From Combretum micranthum (Eukaryota; Streptophyta; Magnoliopsida; Myrtales; Combretaceae): a stretch of DNA of 64,000 nt. The notes under the pieces were generated by a model. That model had not been told where the DNA came from and ran no database searches. It saw only the letters and a program-made list of their open reading frames with translations. Position 1 is the first letter of the stretch. Every line of letters begins with the position of its first letter. Location: contig JAMXBD010001581.1 in the NCBI GenBank assembly GCA_024138025.1, forward strand, positions 248,001 to 312,000, in the 5' to 3' direction. A program made the position numbers and the translations under genes. This document shows positions 50,381 through 60,826 of the stretch, piece by piece.

Positions 50381-51180
50381 TAAGGGTGGGTATGGACCGA
50401 TTAACCAGTCCATGACCTCATATTTTGAACTGTATATATAATTGGTTTTTTTAAAATCCCAAACCTAAACCGACTCATTATTAACAGCTAACCACTTTAA
50501 CGGTTAACTATTTTTTTCAATTAATAATTTCAGTTTTCGGTTTTTAATCATTTAATATGATGGTTAATTTAAAGTGGCAATTAGCCATATTTCTAGCAGG
50601 TCCATAACAAGTTAAACACTTTTGTTTCATAATTACATTCAAAAAATAAAAATCAACAAGTTAAAGATGCAATCAAAACAATCATAAACCTAGTAACAAA
50701 TTTTATTAAAGACAGCTTTAAAACAAAAAATGGCTAGGATGCATTTGGTCAACAAACATTAACACCATATCATTACCCAATATTCGCAATTTACAAGAAA
50801 AATTCAAGCATTTATAAACAGCTAGATACATCATGCTTTAACACTTAAGATAATAACATAAAACAAAATAAAGATCTAATAAAAGTGTACTATAAGCTAT
50901 ATTATTATTTGTACAATGTTCAGTTTTCCATGACATTTTACCAAGTTTAGCATGATTTATGCTCTTTATATTCTTAAAAAATTAATTATATATTTATAGA
51001 TATCGATTAATCGTTAACCAGTATTTTCGAGGTTATAAGCCGAAACCAAAACTGAAAACCGAAAAAAATTAAAACCATGAACCTAGATTGAAACCTATAG
51101 ACTGGTTAATCATATTTTTCATATTGGTTTTACAATTTCGATTTAGTTTTTTGGTCAATCGGTTTTTTTGCCCATCCCTA
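50381..51180. mobile_element. Non-autonomous hAT element, 800 bp, with 8-bp target duplication
   Basis: CCATTTAT (50373-50380) and CCATTTAC (51181-51188) form an 8-bp target duplication with one mismatch, the size made by hAT transposases. The element starts TAAGGGTGGGTATGGACCG. Its right end reverse complements to TAGGGATGGGCAAAAAAACC, the TAGGGRTGGGCAAAA tip common in plant hAT elements. Subterminal zones on both sides carry CCGATTAACC, AACCGAC and CGGTTAA-like words, probable transposase-binding repeats. The interior is AT-rich with no transposase frame, so it would need an enzyme supplied elsewhere. Confidence 0.78.
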
Positions 51181-51639
51181 CCATTTACAATCTTCTTCAT
51201 AGTACAAAAGGTAAAAAAAAAAAAAAAAAGGGGAAATCGTAAAATTAGTGATCGAATTGAAAAACAATAGATCAAATAAACATTATTACAATAATCCGAT
51301 CTCGTGAGACTATCGTAGTTTTATCTTGAAAACTAACAAAGTTTAAACATTTTTAGAGTTAAATAAAACCCTATTTTTCATTCATTATAAAGATAAACAA
51401 GAAAGAGAGTAAATGCTAGAAAGTGACCAACTGACTCTAATTCAAAATATCTTTTTGGGTTCCTAGCCATATATGGCAACGTCTAAAAATTAAGACAACA
51501 AATATATTGAGTAAATTATGTCTCATCTGTGTATGCTTAACATTGGTGTTTTCAGTGTTTTAATGAGTAACAACAATGGAGTACAACTCTCAAAGTGTTG
51601 CAAGATTGCAGGAAGAGGTAAATTTGCATGCAAGTCAAT

Positions 51640-52235
51640 TTGATGAAATAGATGCATGCAATAATCTTGTGGAATCCATGATATCTTAATTAAATGATAA
51701 TATAAAATTTGTCACATCGTAGGTTAAATAACTAGTGGAGATAAATAGGAATTTCATGAGGTGACTTTAGAAGGTGAAAATCCATTATTTATAACCCACC
51801 AAAACTTATATTTATTAGCAAAAATTGAAAAATACACTTAAATTTTTATTGATTGAGATTGGCTAATTTTGCTCCAAAATTATTTAGTGCCACCAACTAA
51901 CTATTTTTCTTACAGAATTAAGAAGTTCATGAGATGAACCTAAAAGGCAAACACCCGTAATCTTTAACTTATCACAATTGGTGATTTTGATTAAATCAAA
52001 ATTATCCATATTTAAGAATTATTAGGTTCCAATTTAGCTCTAATAATATGATGATACCATTGTAGCTCCTACCCATCAAATTAGGATGGTATCATCTAGG
52101 CTAGCTAGTTTACTCAAGATTCATCTCTTGACATGTGAGGAGCTATTCCCTTTTGAAAAATACGAACCTCACGAGTGACTCCAAAAATGTAGAATTATGT
52201 GTTAATCTTGAAAATGCACTAGAAAATACTCCTGG
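51640..52235. repeat. Decayed ~175-bp tandem repeat, left block
   Basis: Monomers are recognised by an ordered set of words: GGAATTT(C/G)A followed by GTGACC, CCATAATCTATAACC, GGTGATTTTTGCAAAAAT, GAATTTCTAGAAACC, GGCTGATTTTGCTC, ATCATCTAATGAC and CTATTCCCTTTTGATAAAT. The GGAATTTCA-like anchor falls at about 51750, 51923 and 52164: one spacing of 173 bp, then one of 241 bp that includes a small palindromic insertion around GATACCATTGTAG and GGATGGTATC. These are the same monomers as in the block at 57.6-63.5 kb; the Copia element and other DNA now separate the blocks. Confidence 0.65.
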
Positions 52236-52447
52236 GGGTGGGGGGTAAGGGGTAAATTGAGTATTTATCCTAAAATGTTCAAACAATAAATTTATAGACA
52301 ATAAATCAAATTAAACTTTAATAGCAGTGGATATGGCAATAGTAGAGTACTAAAAAGAATATTAAAGAGATAGGGAAAGAAGGTATAAGCCTAGATTTAA
52401 TGTGGACTTTGGACCGATTCCTACTCTCCTCAATCATCCAAATCGCC

Positions 52448-52485
52448 TCCAATCAGAAGACTTCACTCCAATCAGAAGACTTCAC
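52448..52485. repeat. Perfect 19-bp tandem duplication
   Basis: TCCAATCAGAAGACTTCAC occurs twice head to tail (52448-52466 and 52467-52485) with no mismatch. Perfect identity indicates a recent slippage event. Confidence 0.9.
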
Positions 52486-52879
52486 ACACTTTATTAATCC
52501 CCATCACACATGCTTAAATAGAGCAATACACCAGTTTCCAATACTTAGGAAATAAAAATATTTCATTCTCTCTTAAGATGCTCTCTTATAGATAACAAAT
52601 ACAAGAATAGAGCATAAATGATTTTCTCTCTCTTTGTAGATTTTGCAAATTAATGAACAAGAGTACAAAGATGATAAGAGAATTTTTTAATTTTTTTGTT
52701 TGCAAATAAAAGTTCTTAACCACATCTTCTCAGGTTAGCACCACTCTAAATCTCCTAAGGAAAGGGAATTTATACATTTCAAAAGCTTACATGTCCGTTA
52801 GAGATAATGTCTTAAAATCGCTAAGCATTAAATGCACATAATGGCTCTTTCATGCCACATATGTCATATTTTAAACTAT

Positions 52880-53150
52880 CGTGCCTCGGATTTGTTGCGC
52901 CTTAAACTCGTTGTGCTTTAAATTTGACTCTTGATCAAGTCTGTGCTTATTTAGACTCATCGAGCCTGAGATTCAAACTTGTTGCACCCTAAGCTAGTTA
53001 CTTCTTAAACTTATCGCACCTTGGATTTAACCCTTGACCAAGGTTGTGCTTCTTTAAGCTCTTCGAGCCTGAAATTTGAGCTTATCACATCCTAATGAAT
53101 AAACTTGTCAAGCCCTAAATAAGACCCGCAACCAAGGCTATGCTCAAAGA
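52880..53150. repeat. Degenerate ~104-bp tandem repeat
   Basis: GACTCTTGATCAAGTCTGTG (about 52925) is echoed by ACCCTTGACCAAGGTTGTG about 104 bp further on, and again more weakly near 53125 (CCCGCAACCAAGGCTATG). Between them, CATCGAGCCTGAGATT matches CTTCGAGCCTGAAATT, and CACCCTAAG matches CACATCCTAA. About two and a half diverged copies, not related to the 175-bp repeat. A CA/CACG microsatellite follows at 53201-53228. Confidence 0.6.
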
Positions 53151-53560
53151 ATTTGTACCTATTAATTCCTGCACAATCTTCAGAGAATAACACATACGAA
53201 AAACACACACACACGCACGCACACACATATATTCTTGCATGTTGTTCATTCAAGTTATTGGACTAATTACGTGTAGTTTAACACAATTAAATAGTTAATT
53301 GTATAATTAATTATCTCATCAAAATTCACTCTAAACATATCAGTTCAATAAATCTTAATTTAAAAGTAATACTCATGCACAATTAAATTAAATAAGTAAA
53401 AATTAGGAAAAGAAAATTATGCAAAATAGGTTAGTTGTGTGAGATATGTACCAAAAATTCAAAAAATGTTTCAATTGAGAAAAAGAATAATATTTTTCAC
53501 TGAAAAGACTAATATTTGATTTTTTTTTTTTTTGTAGAGAACTAATAGGTGTTTGATTAG

Positions 53561-54008
53561 TGTTAAAATTTATCCATTTTGGTTCAAATCCAAGCACAAG
53601 CCTAAGCCTAAGTCCATCATAACTTCAATATTCTAGAATATGAATTATATGGAATTTCTAGAATATGTTAGGTGGAGTTCTAGAATATGTTAGTAGGATA
53701 TTTCAATGTAATGTTCTAGAGATTAGTTGCAATACTCTAGATGGTGTTGAACAATTATAGATAATGTGTTACAACCGTTGGATCAATTTAACCTCTACCG
53801 TCCATTGAAGAGGAGAAGGCTTATATATAGGTAACCTTCCCTCATTTGTGACCAAGTCAGAAAAAACTAAGAAAAATATAAAATACTTCTCCCTTTCTAA
53901 ACACATTCTAAATATGTTCTATCAATTTCTACAAATCACTTTCTACTTCAATACTTTTTATATCCAATATCATCCTTACATTTTCTTTACCTTAATCAAA
54001 CACTATCA
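53561..54008 (+). repeat. 5' LTR of the Copia element
   Basis: 448 bp, TG...CA. A TATATATAGG TATA-like motif lies at about 53823-53832. Upstream, in the U3 part, three perfect TTCTAGAA palindromes occur at 53631-53638, 53656-53663 and 53678-53685. It is longer than the 3' copy mainly near its start and around 53717-53735. Confidence 0.88.
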
Positions 54009-54063
54009 TGGTATTAGAGCCTTCTCCGGTCATCTACTGGGCGTATCTTTTGAAGCGTGCTCT

Positions 54064-55030
54064 ATGGCAACCATTAAATCTAATAACCAAATTCCTCTCC
54101 CAATATTTTATGGAGAAAATTATTATTATTAATCCATCAAAATGAGGACAAACTTTCTATCTTAAGTAGAAAATGGTGTTACCATGCCTAAAAATACTTC
54201 TAGTCTATTAGAGACATAATTGACTAAATTCAAAGCCATAAAAAAAAAAAGATTAAAAGGTGTTATATGATATTCATTGGCATTGGTGGATCCATTTTCT
54301 TCAAGAATTTGTGGAGTACAAGTGCAAAGCAGGCATGGGATACATTGAAGGAGGAGTTTCAAGGAAGTGAAAAGGTATGTCTTGTAAAACTTCAATCTCT
54401 TAGAAGGGACTTTGAAAATATTAAAATGAGAGATTCTAAGACCATAAAGGATTATTGCACTAGAATTAATGAAGTGGTGACTCAAATGAGTGCTTATGGA
54501 GAAACTATAATTGACAAAAGGATAGTTGAAAATATATTAATCACACTTTTATAAATATATGAATTAATTGTGACTACCAATGGGGAGACAAAAGATATTG
54601 CTATCCTATCAGTTACTAAATTGATTGGCTCTTTAGAAGCATATGAAAAGAGATTAAATAGGCATGACAACTCTGCATTGGAGAATGCCTTTCCATCCAA
54701 AATAAATTTTAGGTCTCATGACTCTTGAAGTAGTGAAAGGAAAAATGAAGATAAAAGATTTGGAAATAATGGAAATGGAGGAGAAAGAGGAAAGAACCCA
54801 CCATGTCGAATTTGTAACAAAACCAATCATCAATAGAAAGATTGTAGTTATAAAGAGGCCACAACATCAAAATTGTAAGAAAATTGACCACCTCACAAGA
54901 GATTGTCACTTTAAGGAGAAGAATCAAGCCATCTACACCAAAGAGAAGAATAATTATCCATTTTATGCTTGCCATGCTGCTACCAAGACAAAACGTGATA
55001 CACGGCATTTAGATAGTGGCTATGAAATTA
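54064..55030 (+). pseudogene. Copia gag remnant
   Basis: The start MATIKSNNQIPLPIF at 54064 is a gag-type N-terminus and soon meets a stop. Further on, a stretch at 54267-54554 encodes the gag capsid region (WSTSAKQAWDTLKEEFQG, then KLQSLRRDFENIKM and RINEVVTQM), typical of plant Copia gag. A zinc knuckle of CX2CX4HX4C spacing lies at 54804-54845 (CRIC, then H, then C) with a stop codon inside it; a second degenerate knuckle (HLTRDC) follows near 54890. HLDSG near 55003 is the start of the aspartic protease (usually WYLDSGAS), after which the protease is missing. Confidence 0.75.
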
Positions 55031-55039
55031 GATCAAGAA

Positions 55040-55960
55040 GGGTCGTTACTTTGGCATAAGAGACTTAGGCATCTCAACTTCCAAGGGTTGAAAATTATAC
55101 AATAGAAGAACATGATGTCAAGTCTACCAATCATAAAAGAAGAAGCAACATAGAAAATCATTTCCTTCTGGTCAAGCATGGAGAGCCAAAGTACTACTGG
55201 AGCTCATACACACAGATGTTTGTGGACCCATGAGAACACCATCAATTGGAAACTATAAGTATTTTATTCTCTTCACTAATGATTACATTAGGATGACTAG
55301 CCATTTTACGTGTGAAAGATATGAAGTTTTTGAGATTTTCAAGAGATTATTTGAAAAACAAAGTGGATACCATATTAAAACAATAGGAAGTGATAGAGGT
55401 AAAGAATATATATCAAAGGAGTTCAACAACTTCTGCGAAGATGAAGGAATTAAATGTTAGGTTACAATTTGATATGCACCAAAACAAAATGGTGTATTAG
55501 AAAGAAAGAATCACATGGTGATGGAGATGGCTAGATTCATGTTAGAAGAGAAGAAGATGCTACAGATTTTCTAGGATAAAGCATTATACACAGCAATTTA
55601 TCTACTCAACAAATGTTCAACCAAAGCTGTGCAAGATAAAACACTAAGTTTAGAGTAGACAAAAGTCATCAGCATAACATCTCCATATATTGGGGAGTAT
55701 TTACTATGTATACATCCCGACTGTGAAGAGACATAAGTTGGAAGAAAAGACTGAAATATGCATCTTCTTTGGCAATAGTACATAGTCTAAAGGATATAAA
55801 ATTTACAATTTGAAGACCAAAAAACTCATCATTAGTAAAGATGTTGAGTTTGATGAAAATGCTGCTTGGAATTAGGATGACGACAAGATAGAGAAGCAAA
55901 GCATATTGGTTCTAAGAGTAGAATCCTCTTGAGAATCAAATGACCAAGAAGAAAGGGCTC
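55040..55960 (+). pseudogene. Copia integrase remnant
   Basis: The WHKRLRHLNFQGLK zinc-binding pre-integrase motif is readable near 55050 across a frame change. The catalytic core follows: HTDVCGPM near 55212 (first Asp), SDRGKEYISKEF near 55388 (second Asp) and GVLERKNHMVMEMAR near 55492 (Glu). The D-D-35-E triad is therefore still legible, although stops fall at 55458-55460, 55473 and beyond. The C-terminal part has KAVQDKT and, near 55790, SKGYKIYNLKTKKLIISKDV, a conserved Copia block. The whole is a relic with no usable frame. Confidence 0.78.
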
Positions 55961-56029
55961 TTAGCACACCTACAACATCAACTTCATCAGAAGGAGGAGA
56001 AAAATCTTCAAAATCACCACTTAGAAGAA

Positions 56030-56237
56030 CAAAGCTTCTTACAGACATATATGAAAGATGTCATTTTGTAACTATAGAGCCAAAGGACATTAAGACCATA
56101 ATGGATAAGGGAATCAACAAAAAACATTACAAGACGGAAGATCAAGTAGTAAATAATTCACTAAGGCACTCTCATAAGCAAAGTTTAAGATGTTTCGATA
56201 CATGCTTGGAGTTATACCAAAGTGTATCAAGGAAGAG
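56030..56237 (+). pseudogene. Joined ends of reverse transcriptase/RNase H region, deleted centre
   Basis: LLTDIYERCHFV and IEPKDIKTIMDKG resemble the linker that precedes the reverse transcriptase in Copia Pol. Immediately afterwards, HYKTEDQVVNN and SLRCFDTCLELY resemble the extreme C-terminus of RNase H (usually YCKTEDQVADIFTK). The roughly 2 kb that should lie between is absent, giving a clean internal deletion near 56105-56120. The tract ends in the purine-rich AAGGAAGAG that primes plus-strand DNA. Confidence 0.65.
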
Positions 56238-56642
56238 TGTTAAAATTGTGCTACTTTTGTTTAAGCCTAAGTTGATCATAACTTCATCATTCTAGAATAT
56301 GAATTATGAGGAATTTCTGGGATATGTTGGCTAGAGTTCTAGAATATGCTAGGTTAGGTATTTCTTTGTAATGTTCTAGATGGTGTTGAACAATTCTAGA
56401 TAATGTGTTACAACTGTCAAATCAATTTAATCTCTACCGTCCATTAAGGAGGAGAAGGCCTATAAATAGTTAGTCCTCCCCCATCTGTAATCAAGTTAGA
56501 AAAACTAAGAAATATATAAATACTTCTCCATTTCCAAACATATTATGTTCTATCAATTTCTATAAATCACTTTCTACTTCAATACTTTCTATATCTAATA
56601 TCATCCTTACATTTTCTTTTCTACTTTAATCATATACTATCA
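56238..56642 (+). repeat. 3' LTR of the Copia element
   Basis: 405 bp, TG...CA, with a TATA-like CCTATAAATAG at 56459-56469. Two of the three TTCTAGAA palindromes remain intact (56290-56297, 56337-56344); the middle one is altered to TTCTGGGA. Many substitutions and several small indels separate it from the 5' LTR, showing a long time since insertion. Confidence 0.88.
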
Positions 56643-56647
56643 ATTAG

Positions 56648-57580
56648 AGGTTTTACTTAACATCTAGATGCCCTTTTAAGAAGCTAGAGGATACACTAGT
56701 TGCTATCATCTAGATGCTAGTTAGAAAAATTCATGTCGAGATAGATCTCTCTCCTAGTATTCGGATGCTACGCTTACCACTATCCGAAACCATAGGATCA
56801 CATATATAAGTGTAAAGACTCTATTTAGAGAACACAAGCTATGGATTCATCCATTTATCTATATTTTTAGCTTAGATAGAAGTTGTTTTGGTGTGGATAA
56901 CATATTCAAACCTGTGAATTGATTGGAAAACATCATTCAAACACGAATTAGAGTTAGGAACCTCAATTTCAAGGTCATTTCATTCATATTCCTAATTCTA
57001 TTATTTTGGATGTTCTTTTTCTCATTATTTATTATGTTTCTTACTAAGATTATAACATTATGATTGGAGTATAGACAAGTGGGTTGTATATTTGTCTTGA
57101 ATAGTGTTGTATGTGAGCAATTGATTTACTTTCTTTCAACAAGTACTTTTATTGTTTATGAATACTTGTTGATTAGAGAATGTTTTTTGAAATATTTATT
57201 CTAATATATTGCATGATTAGCCAACTCAAATTAGGAATTGGCACCATATAATTCAACTAGGTTTAACATTTACTACCGGTTAACAGTTTAGTACATGCAT
57301 CATGAATCAAGTTAATAGCTGAATCACATTGCCATTTAATAATTTAATTGTTCAATTCTTAATCACATTATTTTAGGCATTACATATTCAAGTAAGTTAG
57401 TCTAGTTCATTTTAGCTATTGAGAATTAAAAAAAAAATACATCATTTATCGATTCGTTGAGCCATGAGTAACGCTGATGTGACGGGAGCTACTATACAAC
57501 TCAGGGAATACAACCTTGGCTCATCAATTGTAATGTTTGCATGACCCGATGCACTTATTGGTTTTTGGTTGCTTCAATAC
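56648..57580. other. Unassigned DNA between the Copia element and the main repeat array
   Basis: No gene. AGATGCC/CATCTAGATGC words recur at 56660-56720. The stretch 57440-57560 (GAGCCATGAGTAACGCTGATG and onward) is GC-balanced and may belong to an old retroelement. No domain is readable. Confidence 0.4.
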
Positions 57581-58001
57581 TGGTGAATTTAGGGATATAA
57601 ATTGGTTAGTTTAGCTTTAGAATCATTTAATAATACCTCACTAGTTGATCCCCTTCAATAAATAGGATTTTGATAGTGCAATAGTAGAATTCTAAAATCT
57701 ATTATCTATAACCTACAAATATTGGCGGTTTTTAGCAAAAATTTAAAATATTATTCTTGAATTTTTTAGGACCAAAATGGCTGATTTTGCTCCAAAACTA
57801 TCTAATGTCCCTTGCCAATATTTGGCCTTCAATAAAAAGGAAGTCCTAAATCCATGGTCTATTAATTATCAAAGATTGGTGATTTTTTAAAAATTGTCAA
57901 ATTAATATTTATGAATTTCTAGAAACCAAATTGATTAGTTTTAATTATGAATCATCTGATGACAACTCGCATACTATTCCCTTTTGATAAATAGAAATTT
58001 T

Positions 58002-58234
58002 GGGTCTGTTTGTTTTGGCTTTTTTCGGCAAATACAGATACTTTTTCAAACTTTTTTCTAATAAATTATTTATCAAGAAATAGATATATATATAAAAAAA
58101 AGTTGACAGTTCTCATTAAAAGATCAAATAGAACAAATATAGATAAAATTTAGATACAAATCAGATATATTTTACGCATATCATTTTAAAAAAGATACAA
58201 ATACAGATAAAAAACAGACAATCCAAACAGACCC
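58002..58234. mobile_element. Tourist-like MITE, copy B, inserted in the tandem array
   Basis: Perfect 11-bp terminal inverted repeats: GGGTCTGTTTG at the start and CAAACAGACCC at the end. The body is close to copy A at 24.3 kb. It interrupts a 175-bp monomer, and short T-rich flanks (TTT on both sides) are compatible with a 3-bp duplication. It therefore inserted after the array had formed. Confidence 0.7.
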
Positions 58235-58534
58235 TTTATAACGTGAAAAGGGTAGCTCCAAATCCATAATCTATAACCTGACAAAATTTGGCAAAAATTT
58301 ATTAAAAAAAAAAACTAAAAAAGGCTGCTCATAAATTCTTGGGAACCTAAATGGGACGATTTCCTCCAAAATCTGATCAGGACGTTTCATTAAATTATTC
58401 CCTTCATAAATATAAATTTGACAAGATGGTTCGAAAGTCCAGATGTAATTATCTATAGCTAGCCTATCAAAATCGGTGATTCTTTGTAGAAACTAATAAA
58501 ATCACTATTGTTGAATTTTTTAATTCTTAGATTT

Positions 58535-60457
58535 TGTAATATACAAGTAAATATTTGAGGGGTATTAATGTAATATATAATAGATTAAAAGGGTATTTTT
58601 ATCTTAAGACAGATGAATTTAGACTCGTGGAAGATGTACGAGAATGATTGGACAATTTTGAAGTAGGTCGGCATATAGGCCGCCAGCCTATAATCCTAAA
58701 CTGTCGGCCTAAATACAAAGGACGACGTTCTAAACACCAGCTTGAAGCTTCGGAGGAAAAATTATGCGAAATGAAAAAATTGACCCTACGCCGGCTTTTA
58801 GGCCTCTGGTGTAATATGGTAGGCCGTCGGCGTACTCAAGAAGGCCATCAGCCTAAGTGGCGGCCTTGGATGATCTTGTGCGACTTGAGAGTTTTAAGCC
58901 TCCAGCTTTGTTTTCTATGTGTACCAACCTATATTCCTTCAAGAATTAACTCTATAAATTCGTCCTAGGCTCAACCCTAACCCTCATAACCTCTCTTAAA
59001 CATAAACAAACCCTAGCCGGCACTCTCCAAGATGGATTTCATCAAGGAATCGGGTAAGTAACCTCTCTTAATCCTTTAGTTTGTTCTGGGATGTGTTCTT
59101 TCTAAGATTTTGTTGTTGATTGGTGAAGAGAATTGATCGTTGGTGGAAATTGGAGGAAAACCCTAAGTGAAGGAATTGGGGGATTTCAGATCAAAAATCA
59201 ATTGAAGAAGGTAAGACTCAACTCGGAACTATAATTCATAGATCTTAAGTTGTTAGGAGAATTTGAATCATAATTGTTGTTGAGAATGATTGTAAATGTA
59301 TGAACAATGATGAATAAGAGATCTTGAGAATTAGCGTTTCATTATTTCGTGGTGTTGATTAGAGATCTGGTGAATCTACGGGTTTCACAGGAGAAAGGTG
59401 TGTTGGAGATCCTAGATTGATGAATTAAGATTTAGGGTTTATATTTCTTATGTTGTTATCATTGTGTAATTGATTAGTGGAACGGGTGATTCTTTGTTCA
59501 AGAGTTTAATTGAGAATAGAATTTCGATATCTTAAGTGGATACAGGTACGTCCTTACTATGCTTGTTTGTTTGTGCTTGTAATATTAGTTTGTAAATTTG
59601 ACCTAATTTATATCTAACTATAATTGAATGAGTGTTGGTTGTGAGTGGCTACGGTTAGTAAGACCATGCACAATATGATACTACCTCTGGCAACCTGATG
59701 ATCTATATGTGAGGTTGTCCCGAGTGGACTCTTGCATAGAGATGATTCCGGTAGTTTAAGAGTAGTGCGAGTATAGCACCCGGGTATGTGAGGGTTCCCA
59801 ACACCATATATGTATTATATTACTTATTTTGCTATACTGCTTGTTTTTAAGGGGTCTGAGTTACTCCAAGTTTGAGATTAGTCGCGGATGATCTTGAACT
59901 GTGCTGTATGCTGTAATGAAAAGATAATAATTGGTGCTTGCTGCATTAGATACTAAGTTGTGTGTGAATTGTTTGATGTATGATCATACGCCTGTGTCTT
60001 CGATTTGGATGTACTAAGCCTTTGTGCTCATTCCTTTTTATTTTTCAAGAACAAGTGAAGACCAGATAGTGTATGATTTATCTGGCTTTGATGTATTCGT
60101 AGAGCTTGGGGAGGATGATAGTAGACCCGATTACCCAGCTGATATGTAGATGGCTAGAGTAGAGTTTTATTGATCATAAGGAGTTATTCGATTTCTTTAG
60201 ATTTCCAGTTGAAAAGATTTTATGAGTTATTAGTTTTATGTTTCTTATGAGGATTTTTATCAGTTGGCTTGGATTATGCCAACATAGATGTTATTGAAGT
60301 TATATTATCTGGATTTTCATATTGAGTATCCTTCATGTGAGTTATGGAGTTATGCGATAATATATATATTTTGTGGTTTAGATATTTATAGCCTTTACGT
60401 ATGCCTTTGAAGAGAGGACACGTGGCGGGTTGTAATGCCTCAGTTTAGGGCGTTACA
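58535..60457 (+). mobile_element. Solo LTR of a Ty3/Gypsy-type element, 1923 bp
   Basis: A single long LTR, starting TGTAATATAC and ending GGGCGTTACA, is flanked by the 5-bp target duplication GATTT (58530-58534 and 60458-60462). It interrupts a 175-bp monomer cleanly. A TATA-like CTATAAATTCG lies at about 58951-58961, followed by AACCCTAACCCT (58973-58984) and a leader. No internal region or second LTR exists, so the parent element was lost by LTR-LTR recombination. Ends of the TGTAAYGCC...GGCGTTACA type and the length fit Tekay/Del-like chromoviruses, by resemblance only. Its better GC content explains the 106-codon frame at 58648-58968, which is not a gene. Confidence 0.85.
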
Positions 60458-60826
60458 GATTTACTGCTTATTCTTTAGAATCATATGATGACACCTTACT
60501 AGCTGTTCCACTTCAATAAATAGGATTTTGATGGAGAGACCTAAAAGCCAAACGCCACAATCTATTGTCTTTAATTTTTTTTTTTTTTTGAAAAAATTAA
60601 GATGTCATTACTCTCGTAAGATTTTTGAAACCCATATGACTAAGTGCCCTTAAAAAGCTCAAAATTCATCATCACTCATCAAAATTGATGAACTTTTATG
60701 ATAATTGAATAATAAATTATTAAGTAAATTATTAAGGACCTGATTGGTTGGATTCATTCTAGAACTATTAAATGACAAGTCAACTAATATTTCCACTCAA
60801 AATATAGCCACTTAATAGGTTAACCC

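Larger units (their letters stand above)
53561..56642 (+). mobile_element. Copia-type LTR retrotransposon, internally deleted
   Basis: The element is bounded by a 5-bp target duplication ATTAG (53556-53560 and 56643-56647). It has LTRs starting TGTTAAAATT and ending CTATCA, a primer-binding site TGGTATTAGAGCC (54009-54021) matching the usual initiator-Met tRNA site with one change, and a purine-rich tract AAGGAAGAG just before the 3' LTR. Internal order is gag, then integrase, then the start and extreme end of the reverse transcriptase/RNase H region, the order of Ty1/Copia. At about 3.1 kb it lacks most of the reverse transcriptase, a large part of gag-protease and any intact frame. Stop codons occur throughout and the LTRs differ at many positions and in length (448 and 405 bp), so it is old and cannot move on its own. 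Confidence 0.9.

Noticed and set aside
53581..53593. GGTTCAAATCC, like the T-arm of a tRNA
   Set aside because: No acceptor stem, D-arm or anticodon arm surrounds it; it is part of the 5' LTR.
54267..54554. 95-codon frame as an independent gene
   Set aside because: It is the capsid part of the decayed Copia gag; the frame is broken on both sides.
58648..58968. 106-codon basic open frame
   Set aside because: It lies wholly inside the solo LTR, upstream of the LTR's own TATA-like box, and does not resemble any protein; it reflects the LTR's higher GC content.
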